A stretch of DNA of 64,000 bases from Vespula vulgaris (GCF_905475345.1 NC_066593.1:5981774-6045773); one strand, 5' to 3'; numbered from the stretch's first letter, positions 46,919 to 58,195 are shown. The notes: generated by a model from the letters alone, not told the origin. Numbers and translations: made by a program.

Positions 46919-47320
46919 CCTGTGTAAGCGTCAAAAAGTCAATGACATTAGGAAATGTGCACAAGCGCAACCCAACACATACATACGCAGAGAGTTTGGC
47001 TATTCCTACTTTTGTCGACAACTTTAAACAGGAAGTAGAAAGTTAGTAGAAAGATGAGTGATAGTGCAAAAGAGACAAAGAGAAGAGTAAAGTGAAGGAA
47101 TAAGAGGAGAGGGAGAAAACCGAAAAGTAGCTCGTGAAGAGGACGGAAACTTCTTCCCGAAGTTTTGTTGTTGCGTGCAACGAGAAGTATGTAGTGTATG
47201 TTGCATGTATGTATGTAGTAGATGCACTTTGTGTCGCTTCGCAAGATCGTGCCGTATAACGCGAACCGTTCTACTTAACATTTTACGCGAACAGATGCGC
47301 GACGATCGCGAAGTAAACAA
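46919..47320. other. Gene-free segment
   Basis: Mixed sequence with a CpG-bearing part at 47220-47320. The 206-codon minus frame spanning 47024-47644 is carried by the purine and pyrimidine tracts beside it and has no domain. Confidence 0.35.
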
Positions 47321-47547
47321 AACGAGAGAAAGTGCGAGAGAAAGAGAAAGAGAAAGAGAGAGAAGAAGAGAGAAAGAGAGAGAGAGGATAACAAAAAAAA
47401 AGAAAAAGAAAAAAAAATGCTCTGGGAGAAGTTCGAAAAGATGGGCAGAAAGTGGAACGTGTGAGAAAAAAAAAGAAAGAGAGAGAAAGGAAAAAAAAAG
47501 AATGAATGAATGAAAAAAAAATAAGAAAACGAAAAAAAAAGAAAAGT
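47321..47547. repeat. Long polypurine region
   Basis: GA-rich at 47334-47388, then A-rich with GAAA and GAATGAATGAAT units to 47547, broken by a short mixed segment at 47418-47462. Polypyrimidine follows at 47589-47640. Confidence 0.85.
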
Positions 47548-47588
47548 TATTGCGAGCAGTGAAATCCTTCCGAGTAACGATCTTCCTA

Positions 47589-47640
47589 TCTCCTTCTCTC
47601 TTTCTCTCCCTTTCCCTCTTTCTCTCTCTTTGTCTCTTTT
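47589..47640. repeat. (CTTT)n/(CT)n tract
   Basis: T/C run facing the preceding purine region. Confidence 0.85.
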
Positions 47641-48368
47641 TCATGAGAAAGCGAACGGTTTGTTCTATTTTATTGCAGCCCTACAAAGGGTTCACCGCGC
47701 TTATAGTTTGCGAGAAAAGCGACGATAGTATAAATTCATTGGTCCTTCGAGAAAGCAACGCTTAATGAACAAAAGGGAAACGAGATATATTGAAATTCTT
47801 TTTCCACCCTACGTGTCTTCTGTTTTTCATAGGGGTTGACTTGCTCCGCTATTTCGTTGTTTCCTTTCTCTTTTTCTTTCGCTTCTTTTTCTGTGTTTCT
47901 TTTTCCTTTTCTTTTTTTAACTTTTCGTTCTTCGTTGTTTCTTTTTTTAATTTCTTTTTATTATTTTCTTTTATTATTTTTTTCTTATTCAAAGGCAGGG
48001 CGCGAGAATGAATTTACTTTCTCGTCGAAGAAAATTATAGTGGCTTTACCAGGACGCGACTGTTTTTTCGTTATTCCTTTCTCTCGTCGCGATAAGAAGT
48101 GCTTCTTTATTTTATATTTTCTCTTTCTCCTTCTTTTCTTTTTTCTAAAAAAGAGCTACGATGACAAGGAAGTGCAACACCGAGATATCTTTCACTTTTT
48201 TCCCAACGTGATCGTAATTCAAGCGGATGTACAGGGTAGGCTTTATATCCTTTCGGATATATAATTTCGTTCGTGTCATCCTATACCTAGGATTAAATTG
48301 CTTTACTTTTCTACACGATTTCTCGTAAAATACTCGTCTGTTTCTTTTCTCTTTAATTTATGGATATT
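47641..48368. other. Gene-free stretch
   Basis: A T/C-rich block lies at 47855-47985. The 142-codon frame 47836-48264 is Phe/Ser/Leu-rich where it crosses that block. Its C-terminal part is mixed but motif-free. Confidence 0.35.
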
Positions 48369-48391
48369 ACACACACACACACACACACACA
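48369..48391. repeat. (CA)n microsatellite
   Basis: A pure AC dinucleotide run of 23 bases. Confidence 0.95.
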
Positions 48392-48449
48392 ACATTAACG
48401 AGATTTTTCGTTTTAACGCACTATGGATAAATACATATGTATGATATAA

Positions 48450-48450
<1 letters not shown>

Positions 48451-48488
<38 letters not shown>
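48451..48488. repeat. (TA)n microsatellite
   Basis: A TA run of about 34 bases. Confidence 0.95.
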
Positions 48489-48489
<1 letters not shown>

Positions 48490-48915
48490 ATTACATACGT
48501 GAAATCAGTATCAAGTGATCTCTAAAAGATTGACATTGAGTACAAAACCCACCGATATCATTTCAATTATCACTTTTTATTCTTTACCAATATATTTTAT
48601 TACAATTTGCATAAATACTTTATATATATATTGTTGATATAAACTCTGATATGTTGACTTGATCAACTGGAATGTTTTCATCGTAGAATAATTTTAACGA
48701 TTTGAAAAATCAACTTAGAGAAAAAAGAACAAAATGATTTCTCGTTTAAGCTGAATAATCGAAACTTTTTTCTAAGAGTTTTATTCGATTTTCTTTATTA
48801 ACAATCGAGAGCTACGAATTTGGAATAGAGTCGATAAATGATTAATCTCTTGCGTCAAATCTTTAAATGAAAAATAAGAAAAAGAAAAAAAAGAAATCAA
48901 CCTGCACGTATATTC
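48489..48915. other. AT-rich stretch, no gene seen
   Basis: Unstructured AT-rich sequence. Confidence 0.4.
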
Positions 48916-48954
48916 ACGTTTACATATTCTACGTTTACATATTCTATATTTACA
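48916..48954. repeat. 15-bp tandem repeat, 2.6 copies
   Basis: ACGTTTACATATTCT is repeated exactly twice (48916-48945), followed by a degenerate ATATTTACA. Confidence 0.9.
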
Positions 48955-49267
48955 CGAACACATAGAGACATTTGCGAGTTTTGAATTAATGCGCTTTTCC
49001 TGTGTCGGGGAAAAGAGACCTTCCTCCTCCCTTGTCCAGCATTTTTCCTTTTTATTTTTCTTTTTTTCTTTTCACACGAAGTACAAGCTTCCGCAAATGA
49101 ATGCGAGCTTTTTATTCATTTTCCGTCTGAGTAACATTTTTCATCGCTAGGGCAATCGTTCGTTTTTATTTATATCGACTATACGCGCATGCGCGAATCA
49201 ATATTATATTTCGATGTGCTTTTGAGACGTATAAACGGCTCATATATTCTGACAAATGTTAATCGTC

Positions 49268-49270
<3 letters not shown>

Positions 49271-49335
<65 letters not shown>
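49271..49335. repeat. (CT)n microsatellite
   Basis: A pure CT run of 65 bases. Confidence 0.98.
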
Positions 49336-49339
<4 letters not shown>

Positions 49340-49515
49340 TATTCTACTCGATCTATCTTTTCCCTTCTTTCCACGTAACTGCAAGTATAATCGAATACTT
49401 GAAACTGTATCCTTTACACAAGTGGACCAACTGTGCAAGTGGCAGTAAAAATCTATAACGAGCATTACGATAAGACGAGAGTCGTAGAAACGGAGAAAAC
49501 GATGTCCATCGACTA

Positions 49516-49520
49516 GAAAA

Positions 49521-49552
<32 letters not shown>

Positions 49553-49556
49553 GAAA
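49516..49556. repeat. (GA)n microsatellite
   Basis: A GA run with one AA interruption, opposite in strand sense to the CT tract 180 bases to its left. Confidence 0.95.
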
Positions 49557-49736
49557 CGATACGATATCAACTGCAAAAATAGGAAACATCGTCTTTCGAT
49601 ATGGAATAAAAAGCGTTTGGGGAATATACATGTCGTACGTTACGATATAAAATGCAATTGCAGTAAAATTCAAAGAGATAACGTATAGTAAGTAGGTATC
49701 TACATACTTACCTATTTCATAGAAGTCATTGGAAAA

Positions 49737-49928
49737 ATGCGATACAGATTCTACTCTCCATTTTTGATTACTTACATCGTTCTCATCGTTATCATTTTCA
49801 TCGTCGTCTTAATAAAATTTAAATACTTTCGAAAAATCCAATTCATTTCGAACGGTTCGCCGTGCGTTTTATTAAATCAGCAAAATTTATGTGTTTCGCA
49901 TAATGCATTTTGTTGCCGAGCTGCTTAA
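49737..49928 (+). CDS. Putative small membrane peptide, doubtful
   Basis: An ATG in good insect start context (AAAAATG) opens 63 codons. Residues about 9-26 are a run of Ile, Val, Leu and Phe that would span a membrane. A basic KFKYFRK segment follows, then a tail with four Cys. No family was recognised. T-rich DNA easily yields hydrophobic frames, so this is tentative. It lies 530 bases upstream of a second membrane-type frame, with the longest CT tract between them. Confidence 0.2.
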   Translation: MRYRFYSPFLITYIVLIVIIFIVVLIKFKYFRKIQFISNGSPCVLLNQQNLCVSHNAFCCRAA

Positions 49929-50010
49929 CGTATTCACGATTTACGCGTGCTTTCATATACGACGGACTATCAGTAAAAAAATTATTAACCGTAATGAGCT
50001 TTCTCTATCT

Positions 50011-50128
<118 letters not shown>

Positions 50129-50265
50129 ATCTATCTTTATCCTTCTATTCGCATTCACATTCGTATTCACATTTGCATTCGCATTTATTTCGTTTAAATC
50201 CTTTCTTTGTCGGCCGACGTGTTTCTTTTTCGACGGAATAATTGAAATAGAAAGAAAAAGAGAAA

Positions 50266-50462
50266 ATGAAAAAAGGAAATTATAACGTAATGCATATGCA
50301 TGAAAGAAGGCTTATTTTGATAAAGCTCTCTTTTTGTTACCTTCTCGTAATTAATATTTACGTACCAGCGTTGCTTTACTTCGTTCTAACAAAATCGGCC
50401 GATTTTCATCGTCGACGTGTTTTACCGCACGATTCGTACGCGTACAACGAACAAGTCAAAAG
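50266..50462 (+). CDS. Candidate first coding exon of a type II membrane protein
   Basis: An ATG in an A-rich context (GAAAATG) opens 65 codons before a splice-donor-like AAAAG/GTATAT at 50462/50463, which would give a phase 2 exon. The unspliced frame stops at 50475. Residues 1-20 are basic (HERRLILIK end), about 21-41 are hydrophobic and fit a signal anchor, and 42-65 are polar with FHRRRV and PHDSYAYNEQVK, as expected for a lumenal stem. Basic-inside topology suggests a Golgi-type anchor such as those of glycosyltransferases, but no family was recognised. Codon use is mixed and CpG-bearing, unlike the surrounding repeats. A second possible start is Met 9 or Met 11. No downstream exon was found in the window, so a long intron must be assumed. 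A chance frame remains possible. Confidence 0.35.
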
Positions 50463-50596
50463 GTATATTCGTTGAGTAGTACTTTTTATCACATAAGCAG
50501 ATATTAATTTCGACGCATTATTATTATCGTCATAGTTAAGAAGAAAATGCGGTTACCAAGCTACCTTCGCACTCGGATATAATTAAACTCCAGTCT
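50463..50596. other. Segment after the putative donor
   Basis: If the upstream exon is real, this is the start of its intron. Nothing else is seen. Confidence 0.25.
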
Positions 50597-50662
50597 CTTT
50601 CTTTCTTTCTCTCTCTCTCTCTTTCTCTTTTTCTCTCTTCTCTATCCCTCTCTCTCTCTCTC
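50597..50662. repeat. (CT)n-rich tract
   Basis: T/C run with CTTT and CCCT interruptions. Confidence 0.9.
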
Positions 50663-50861
50663 CCTGACCCTCTCTAATCCACGAATATTTATGCCGACTC
50701 TTTGACAGTTGTACGGATATGCACGAAAAAATTTTTTATATTTTTTTTTCTCCGCATTTATTTCGCCATCCTTCTCTGCTCTTCAACGTTCTCTTTCCAT
50801 AGTCCACGATGCGTACACCAGCAACCCCTCTTTTTCTTCTTCCGCCTCCCCTCTCTATCTT

Positions 50862-50883
50862 CCTCTCTCTCTCTCTCTCTCTT
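50862..50883. repeat. (CT)n microsatellite
   Basis: A CT run of about 20 bases within T/C-rich sequence. Confidence 0.9.
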
Positions 50884-50889
50884 TTTGTC

Positions 50890-51030
50890 GACGTCTGAAG
50901 CGCGAAATAAACCCATGCGTTTCTCAAAAGCGCGCGTACAAATCAACGAGACGTGTTTAATACGCGCCTCGCGAGTAATTTAAAAGGCCCTCGAGCGTTC
51001 GCAAACTCGCCGCCAAATTAGATCGTATTA
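50890..51030. promoter_or_regulatory. CpG-rich block
   Basis: About 16 CpG dinucleotides lie within roughly 110 bases (50921-51030), far denser than anywhere nearby, with GCGCGCG, ACGCGCCTCGCGAG and CGCCGCC motifs. This may be promoter-proximal or an enhancer. The inference comes from composition. Confidence 0.3.
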
Positions 51031-51059
51031 TATGAATTTACTACTTTATTTTATAATTT

Positions 51060-51175
51060 CCCTTTGTTCCTCGTTTTGTCTTTTTCCTTCTTTCTTTTTT
51101 TCTTTTTCTTTTTCTTTTTTCTCTTTTCTTTTTCTTCTTGTTTCTTGTCTTCTTTCTTTTCTTTTTTTTTTTTAT
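51060..51175. repeat. Polypyrimidine (TTTC-rich) tract
   Basis: Irregular T/C run of about 115 bases. Confidence 0.85.
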
Positions 51176-51259
51176 ATCGATCAATCGTCACGATACAACA
51201 ATAAGTTCTTTCTCTTTACTTTTTCTTCGTATCGTCGAAAGAAACGTTAAACTAAAACT

Positions 51260-51520
51260 GGTGGAATCGGTAGAAAAATCCAAGACGTATTGCGGCGTTG
51301 GCACGACGTTATGACAACACACACTCTTCTGGTTTTACATATAAACGGAGAAAAGTTCCGTGCGATTGCACGGCCATTACGTTACGTAAAGCACAATATA
51401 CCTATGTGTGCGGATGACGGCGAAGAGTGAAGGGTAGTCACGCCACGTCGAGATATGCATAAATGAATTATTGATAAATTTTATGCGAAGTCACATGCGC
51501 CAGATCACCATCGGAGTGCC
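51260..51520. promoter_or_regulatory. Candidate enhancer with a palindrome and a PAR-bZIP-type site
   Basis: Repeat-free and CpG-bearing. CCGTGC/GCACGG (51358-51373) are 6-bp inverted arms around GATT. Nine bases on, TTACGTAA (51382-51389) is the perfect palindromic core bound by PAR-bZIP/E4BP4-class factors (Pdp1 and Vrille in insects). ATGCATAAAT and TTATTGATAAAT-type sites follow. Function is inferred. Confidence 0.3.
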
Positions 51521-52315
51521 ATGTCTATGTAAGGAAAATCTTAGAGTCTACGATGGTAACAGCTCGTTCGTCGTTACCGTGCATCTTCGCAAAATACTTA
51601 AGATGTTTCACTTCAAAGCCTCTTAAATTGCTAAGCTTTACATATCGATAAGATCGTAAAACTTTAAACGTTCTTGCGTTTTTACGCGTTTCACTTTTTA
51701 TTTCATCGTCATACTTCTTTCCCGTTCCTATCGTACCGACCATTTATTTTCTAACGACAACCATCTTGAATTTCTTCCTACAACTTCGAACGCTTTCAAA
51801 AGTCAACGCATTCGTAGAAATTGACCGCGAAATGCATCTCTTCTTTAACACCTAAATCTACGATGATCGGTGAAACGTAATCGAGGAAACGGTCAGCATC
51901 GATGGCCATTTCGCCATTTCCTCTCAACGATGTTTCCGGCATTGTCCGATGGCCCGAACAAATCGCGACTCCATTTTCAAGACTCTATTTTCTCAAAAAA
52001 GAACTATTCTCTTAAAAATGTATTTTTCAGAACTAGGAGAAACGCTTACGATTGAAAACATTATTTTATCTTTCGACTTTTATATTTTTCTTCGAGTATA
52101 ATATAAATATATATATATATACATGTTTTTTTTTTTGTAAATCAAATAGTATCTTTGCCAAGGAAAATTAGATTCGAGAAAAGTCCGAAAGAAATATTTC
52201 TTTTCTTTCTTCTTGCAACTTTTTATCGTCCTTACGTTAAAATAGAAAAGATTAATTTTGTTTCTCACAGAGTCTCGATAAAATTCGAACTAAGTAAGGT
52301 ATCATTTACACATAC
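51521..52315. other. Gene-free stretch
   Basis: 51530-51960 is mixed in composition with short frames on both strands and no motif. 52080-52200 is AT-rich. Confidence 0.35.
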
Positions 52316-52343
52316 AAGCACTCACACGCACACACACACACAT
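52316..52343. repeat. (CA)n microsatellite
   Basis: A short CA run with CG interruptions, followed by TAGAGAG. Confidence 0.85.
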
Positions 52344-52489
52344 AGAGAGTGAAAGAAGGTAGAAAATATTTCGCCGCATCACTTTCGATAATACATCGTC
52401 GCTTTTTTCACTCTCATTTTCCCAAAAATCACATGTAGCTTTTGATCGATTACTCGGATTCAAGAATTTTTCTTTCCTCTCTACTTTTC

Positions 52490-52530
52490 TACCTACCTAC
52501 CTACCTTCCTTCCTTCCTTCCTTTCTTCCT
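52490..52530. repeat. (ACCT)n(TTCC)n compound repeat
   Basis: About four ACCT units pass directly into about four TTCC units. Confidence 0.9.
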
Positions 52531-52559
52531 TCTTTCTTTTCCTTTGCTTTTCCTTTTTT

Positions 52560-52900
52560 TTTCGCTCGATTCTATCGAAGACAATTTTAGTGTGGCGAAG
52601 AGTAAATTCCTGGTGTACGTGTATCGCCACGAAGTGACCCGATGTCGATAGATTCCATTTACGGGCGTATTGACGTAAAGTCATTCGGGAGGATTCGATA
52701 CGCGCCATTGTTGCCGCCAAATTCCAGAGATTATTCTACGAGTGGTCAACGGCATTCCACGCTATCGTCAGATTCGAAATACGATGCCGACCTTCGCTTC
52801 TTCGCGTCACCTTACTCCCTCTTCCAACTCCTACCCCTCTTCCTTTTTGTTCGTAGTTAGTTCGTGAGAGAATTTCATCGACCGATTAATGTCACAGTGA
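52560..52900. other. Higher-complexity CpG-bearing segment
   Basis: Repeat-free mixed sequence. Frames are open on both strands (52642-52860 on +, part of 52493-52720 on minus) but have no recognised motif. Confidence 0.2.
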
Positions 52901-53994
52901 GAGATCCTCGAACGATTTCGAAATAAATTACTTTTTATCTTGATCATTTATCTCGATCAACGACGTGCTTGTTTTAAAATGAATTTCATTAATTGCAAAT
53001 AAAACTCATTGGTAGTTGTTTACTTACAAATGTTTCCACTGAACACTTCGCTTTTTCATTACATTAATATATTTATTTTCTTTATATTTATATAGTATAT
53101 TTATTTTCCTATGCTTTTATTTTATTTTATTATTACAAAATATTGAGCTCGATCAATTAATGATACCAGTTATATTGATACGATTGCCTAAGAGAATATC
53201 GGAAAATTATATTCATCTTACCGTGTTGTTTTATCAATTATTATTTGTTTGATTATTTTTTGGTAAACTCGACTATAGGTTTATATAAAAAATAAATATA
53301 AACAATATCGGCAATACGATAGTCTTATTGAAAAATACATTTTATCTCCGGTAGTAGATTTGAATTCATATCTGTTCTATTAAAGAAACTAATTTGAAGA
53401 AAAAATTATTGTCGCTTTCAAAGTATCAATTTTTTATTTAATATCAAGAAAAGAGAAAAGTTGGAACGCTCAAGAGCAAAACAATCGATTCGAATTTATT
53501 TTTGCTTAATAACAGAGGTGTCAATAAAATATAAATTCGTCAATAAAAATAAATCTATTAACAATGTCTCAACCAAATCACTGTGTGCCACTCATCTATT
53601 TATATTACGACATTCAAAATATTAAGTCGCCCATTCTTAACGTTCAGCGAGAAGAATATTAAGGATGTATAAAGAAAACGAAATAAACGTAGATAGAGTA
53701 AATGAATCCTTGAAAAAACAAATTGGACAATATCCTCAAGAGTATGATTTTTCTTCCGACGTAAACTACAATAAGTTGTTTGCGAGTTACGTAGTTATCT
53801 TCGTTCTTTTATCATAAATTACAAAATTCTAATGAAAGGCTTTCTCGAATTAATCCCTGCTTACCTAACATAAAATTCTTATTCATAGAATTTAAAAGTT
53901 GATCTCAACAAACTACGTCATGTTTATACACGAGAACAAGAGACTAACTGATGAATTTTCTATGAAAATCGTACTTTCTCGGAGAAATAAGATT
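52901..53994. other. AT-rich stretch, no gene seen
   Basis: Unstructured, very AT-rich sequence. Confidence 0.4.
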
Positions 53995-54114
53995 AAAAAA
54001 AAAAAAAAAGAAAGAAAGAAAGAAAAAAAGAAACTAAAGAAAGAAAAAAAAGAAAGAAAAACGAATTTCGATCGAATTTTCGATCTTTCTTTCTTTCTTT
54101 CTTTTTTTTTTTTT
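53995..54114. repeat. 29-bp perfect inverted repeat of A/GAAA and CTTT/T tracts
   Basis: An A run with GAAA units at 53997-54025 is exactly complementary to CTTT units with a T run at 54086-54114, separated by 60 bases. The loop contains a second GAAA stretch and the self-complementary CGATCG. The arms could fold as a hairpin. Confidence 0.8.
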
Positions 54115-55544
54115 GGGATAATACGTATCTACTTACGTAGATAACCTTTATATATTCTTGACGAAAGTGACGTCGACTTTTAAGTTCAATAACGAAGCGA
54201 GTAAAAGGAGTTTAGAGGAAGCACTCGAATAGAATATTCCCAAATTTTCTTCTTCTTCTTCATAAGCCTTCTTATCGACTTACCGGTCGTTAATACTTTC
54301 TGACAGTCGAGACGTTCGATACTATCGAGTATAGCACACCGAGGTTTCTGGAAGATTCGAAGAGGAACTTCGCCAAACTTCATTTTTCTTCTCTTCTTTT
54401 TCTTTTTTTTTTCTCTTCTTGTTTCCACTCTCTCACCCATCTTGTCCTCCTCTCCTTCGATTCAACCCCTCTCCCCCCACCCTTAACCCCGTGGTTCGTG
54501 AATGATATCCACAAGTTACATCGCTATTAAACGCTCGAAACCATCGACGAGTAACTTTTCCTTTTTCTTTATTTCTTTCTTTTTTTTTCTTCTTCTTCTT
54601 CTTCTTCTATCTCACTATTTTCCTTTATACACCTATCTATCCTTTTTTCTTCCACTCACATCGAAAAACAATGGCCGATCATTACTGTAGATAGTGAACT
54701 TTGGATGCGAATCAAAAGTTACGGTATTTCCTTTATTTATTTTTTCTTCTCTTTCCTATTTCTTTTTTTGCCTTTTTTCTCTTTCATCTAACTCGTCTAA
54801 AACAAAGTTATAAGTTTTTCTATCCTTCTCTTTCTGTTATATTTCCTAGTAAAGAGTTAATTCCCGTAAGAAGTGTTCGAGTGAGAAATATTTTAGAAAT
54901 TGTTTTGAAGATTTATCGAATTCCTCTTGAGAATTCATCCAAAATCGAGGAAATGGATGTAATGGATGTTACAAAAAGAAAAAGAAAGAGTGAAAAAAGA
55001 TTATTAATAACACTATGGAAAAAAGAAAAAATGCACAGTATATGTATGCACTACTTCAAACAAATTGCGTTGGAAAATATACATTTATTGTATACTAACG
55101 AAATATTTCTATTCGTTTAGATCATACTATTACATTCTGTGACATAACTCAAGATGGTCAGTTTTTTATTAGTTTCGTGTAGCTTTTACCAGGGATTTTA
55201 AGAATTGTGACTTTAAGAAACGTGAATTCGATGACGAGCAATGGGACAAGGAGACATAAATCGATAAGTCGATAGAATGAAATAGAAGGAGATTTGATAG
55301 ATAAAGGCTGGAAAACGAACAAGCAGTAGACACAGTATTACTATAAAGATTTCCAATTGCTTATCTTCTCTACGAGTTGTGTACAAAAATGGATTTTCAT
55401 TTCAATGAGTTAGTTGGATGCAATGTTCAGTAAGAGTTATTAATGTATATAGATCATTCAACTCATTGATTTTTGGATATAATATTATAAATTTGTTAGC
55501 ATCTTTATAAAATACGAAAGAGACTTGTTATTTGATTATCGGTC
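54115..55544. other. Gene-free stretch
   Basis: A (TTC)n run lies at 54588-54609 within T/C-rich sequence. The 139-codon frame 54701-55120 starts at TTG. Its first third is Phe/Leu-rich from T runs, and the remainder (from about residue 50) is mixed and lysine-rich with no known motif. Confidence 0.3.
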
Positions 55545-55627
55545 TTACAAAATACAAAATACAGAGTTATTAGTTAGTTACAGATTTTATAGAATATAAG
55601 ATATAGAGTTAAGAACTAATCACCGAT
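55545..55627. repeat. Decayed 42-bp tandem duplication
   Basis: 55545-55585 and 55587-55627 match at 29 of 41 positions, and eight of the twelve differences are transitions. A third weak copy may follow. Confidence 0.5.
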
Positions 55628-57107
55628 TTACTAGCTAATCAGTGATCGATTTTACAGAACGACGACTACTGATTGACTTTTCAAATTTTTTCTGAATACC
55701 GTCTAATAATGAAATACTGATGAAATACTGACTGATTCTTTCTGATTTCTCTCTATTCAGACGTTCACCTAGCTTACTACCTACAAATCTTGCCGAGGAT
55801 AAAGCATTCGCTTTCTATGGGATAATAATATTATTACTACGATTTTGATTGCTTGAAAATTTAATAAGGAGTTTATTTTATTACGAAATAGAAATCGGGT
55901 CGAAGCAAAATTCGAAGAATTTGTCGAAATGCATTTTTCTAAACAAAGATATTGAAAATTTACATTGTATATATGTCTCCGAAGATATTAAATGGACGTA
56001 TCGGTGACTTAAGATTCAAACAAATTTTTTTTTAGGATGATTAACCTTCAGCGATGCAAATATCGAGCGTGAATGAAAAAAGAAACAAACGTACGCAAAA
56101 CGTAACAGTAGATTTCTTTCCTTTGATTTTTATCTCCCTCTGTACCTTTCTTTTCTCTCCTATAATGCCTCACAAAAATTCTCGCACAAAGAAAACGAAC
56201 ATTTAACTTTACATAAAAACTCTTTGAAAGTCTCTTTAGAAAATTTTATATTACGAATGAATGTTATTAAATGAATTTTCTAAATCTTCAGAATATAATG
56301 TCTAACGAATGGAAAGAGTGAATGAGAAAAACTGAAGTACTTCATAAAAGTAAACATCAACGTATAATTGTAATAACATACTTACCATATTCATTGAGCA
56401 AATATTTGTTAAATCCACATACTGGTTTTACATTCACATCGAATACATTCGACGGTCTATCCGAAGATTTCGAATAGAATATTTTTTTCTTTGTTTCGGC
56501 ATACAACAGAAAAATAATACGAACTTTCGTGCATTGTATTTTTCGGCTGTCCCTGATAATGATGGCTGTATTATCTATTAAAAATTCTACGGAAGAAAAG
56601 GAAAACTTAAAGGAAAAAAGAAAAAGAAAAATCGGACAAAAAACGTAGAAAAGAGAGCTAGGTAAAGAGAATGAATAGAACGAGCCACCTGTGTGACTAC
56701 ATACGTGTAATATATATGTCTATGCACTTCGTTCTCTCTCGTTTTTGTTAAATTTTACTTTAGAAAATAATTTATATAAGAAAAACGATATGTGAATAAT
56801 TAAGTTGATTTACAAACGAACATGAAACGTGTATATATTAGAAGAGAATTATACTGACATAGTCAATCTCGATAAGTTATACGATGTCGATACGCTCTCG
56901 GCTCATTGTCCACCCTCGCTTTTTCGAAAGGTGCACGATGAGCTCGTTTAAAAGCCACGTTAACCGCGTATGTGACACTCATGGTACGAGCCGAACACAT
57001 TCTACCAGTCTCACAAATACGGTGCATCGACACATCGACACCATCGGTTCGCTTTCACACGAACCCGCCCCAATTCGTGTTTAGTTTCGAAAGAATCGCA
57101 AAAAAAG
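55628..57107. other. AT-rich stretch, no gene seen
   Basis: AT-rich to 56870. 56880-57085 is mixed and CpG-bearing, and a 66-codon ATG frame (56884-57084) crosses it without a recognised motif. Confidence 0.35.
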
Positions 57108-57275
57108 TCGATTTTTTTTCTTTCCCTTCCTACTTCTTTTTTTATCCTTTTTTTTATCTCTCCTTCCTCCGTTTTTTCTTTTTCTTCCTTTTCCCTTTTC
57201 TTTTTCGTCATCCTTTTTTTTCTTCTTCTTTTTCGTTCTTTTTTCTTTTTTTTTCCTTTCTTTTTTTTTTAATTC
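57108..57275. repeat. Long polypyrimidine (T-rich) tract
   Basis: About 165 bases almost entirely T and C. It explains the long Phe/Ser and Lys/Arg frames on the two strands. Confidence 0.85.
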
Positions 57276-57934
57276 CGTCGTCCTCCGATCGACCACCCTC
57301 GAACGTGACATTATTTCTTTTTTTAATCCTTTTCTTTTCATTTTAAAAATCTCTACTGGAATCCAAAGATCAAGATAGTTTCTAAAACTTTCTACAATAT
57401 CGATTGATACATATAATCGATAGTCGAACTTTAAAGCGACGAAGTTCTCAATTTTCGAAGTTATCAATTACTTTTTTTACTTTTTATCTTTTTTTTCTTC
57501 ATCGAAGGAAAGTATTTAATTCCTTTCGAACGGATATTTTTGTTATTGCACGTGAATAAGGGAAATAAAAATTCGTTCGGATGAGAAAGGTCGAGTTATA
57601 TCAAAGATATTTTAAAATTCATCGGCGAACATCGGTATGGCTCGTTAACGATTTCCTTTGTTGTAAAATAAGAGAAGTGAGAGAGATGGTGGGAGACTTT
57701 TGGGAGAAGACCTTTTTCAACGTCTTAACGTTAAGGGATAGGAACACCCCTTGAGAACCGACCTTGTCAGTCGTATCAGTACCTTTGAAAAATCACATTT
57801 CGTCGTGTCAGGCGCAAAAGCTTCTCAGACTTCTCTCTCAGTGGCCTTAACGATTCCTGTCCTTTTCCCTTTCTATTTCCATTTCTTATCATCGGATGAA
57901 ATCTTATACATATTTCTGTTTTCTCTTCTCCTTT
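57276..57934. other. Gene-free stretch
   Basis: Mixed AT-rich sequence. Nothing recognised. Confidence 0.4.
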
Positions 57935-57958
57935 TTCTTCTTCTTCTTCTTCTTCTTT
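57935..57958. repeat. (TTC)n trinucleotide repeat
   Basis: About seven TTC units. An A/G run follows at 57995-58024. Confidence 0.9.
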
Positions 57959-58195
57959 TCATTTTTCATATAACTTTGCTCTTTTCGTCTCCTTTGAAAA
58001 AAAAAAGAAAGAAAGAAAAAACAAGAAATATGGCTGTCGATACGTACGTCAAAAATCAAAACTATTTTGGGATTAACTCTATTGGATAGATTTATATTCT
58101 TTACCGATTTTACGAACGCACAAATTCTTTCGAGGGTTAAAAATATTGGCACCGTTGCGATAGCAGTTCGCAACGATTCTATTACAAACCCTAGC

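Noticed and set aside
47024..47644. Longest open frame in the window (206 codons, minus strand)
   Set aside because: It is read through purine and pyrimidine tracts and begins Lys/Arg-rich, then becomes Phe- and Ser-Leu-rich. Such tracts contain no stop codons in the frame used. No domain or conserved motif is visible.
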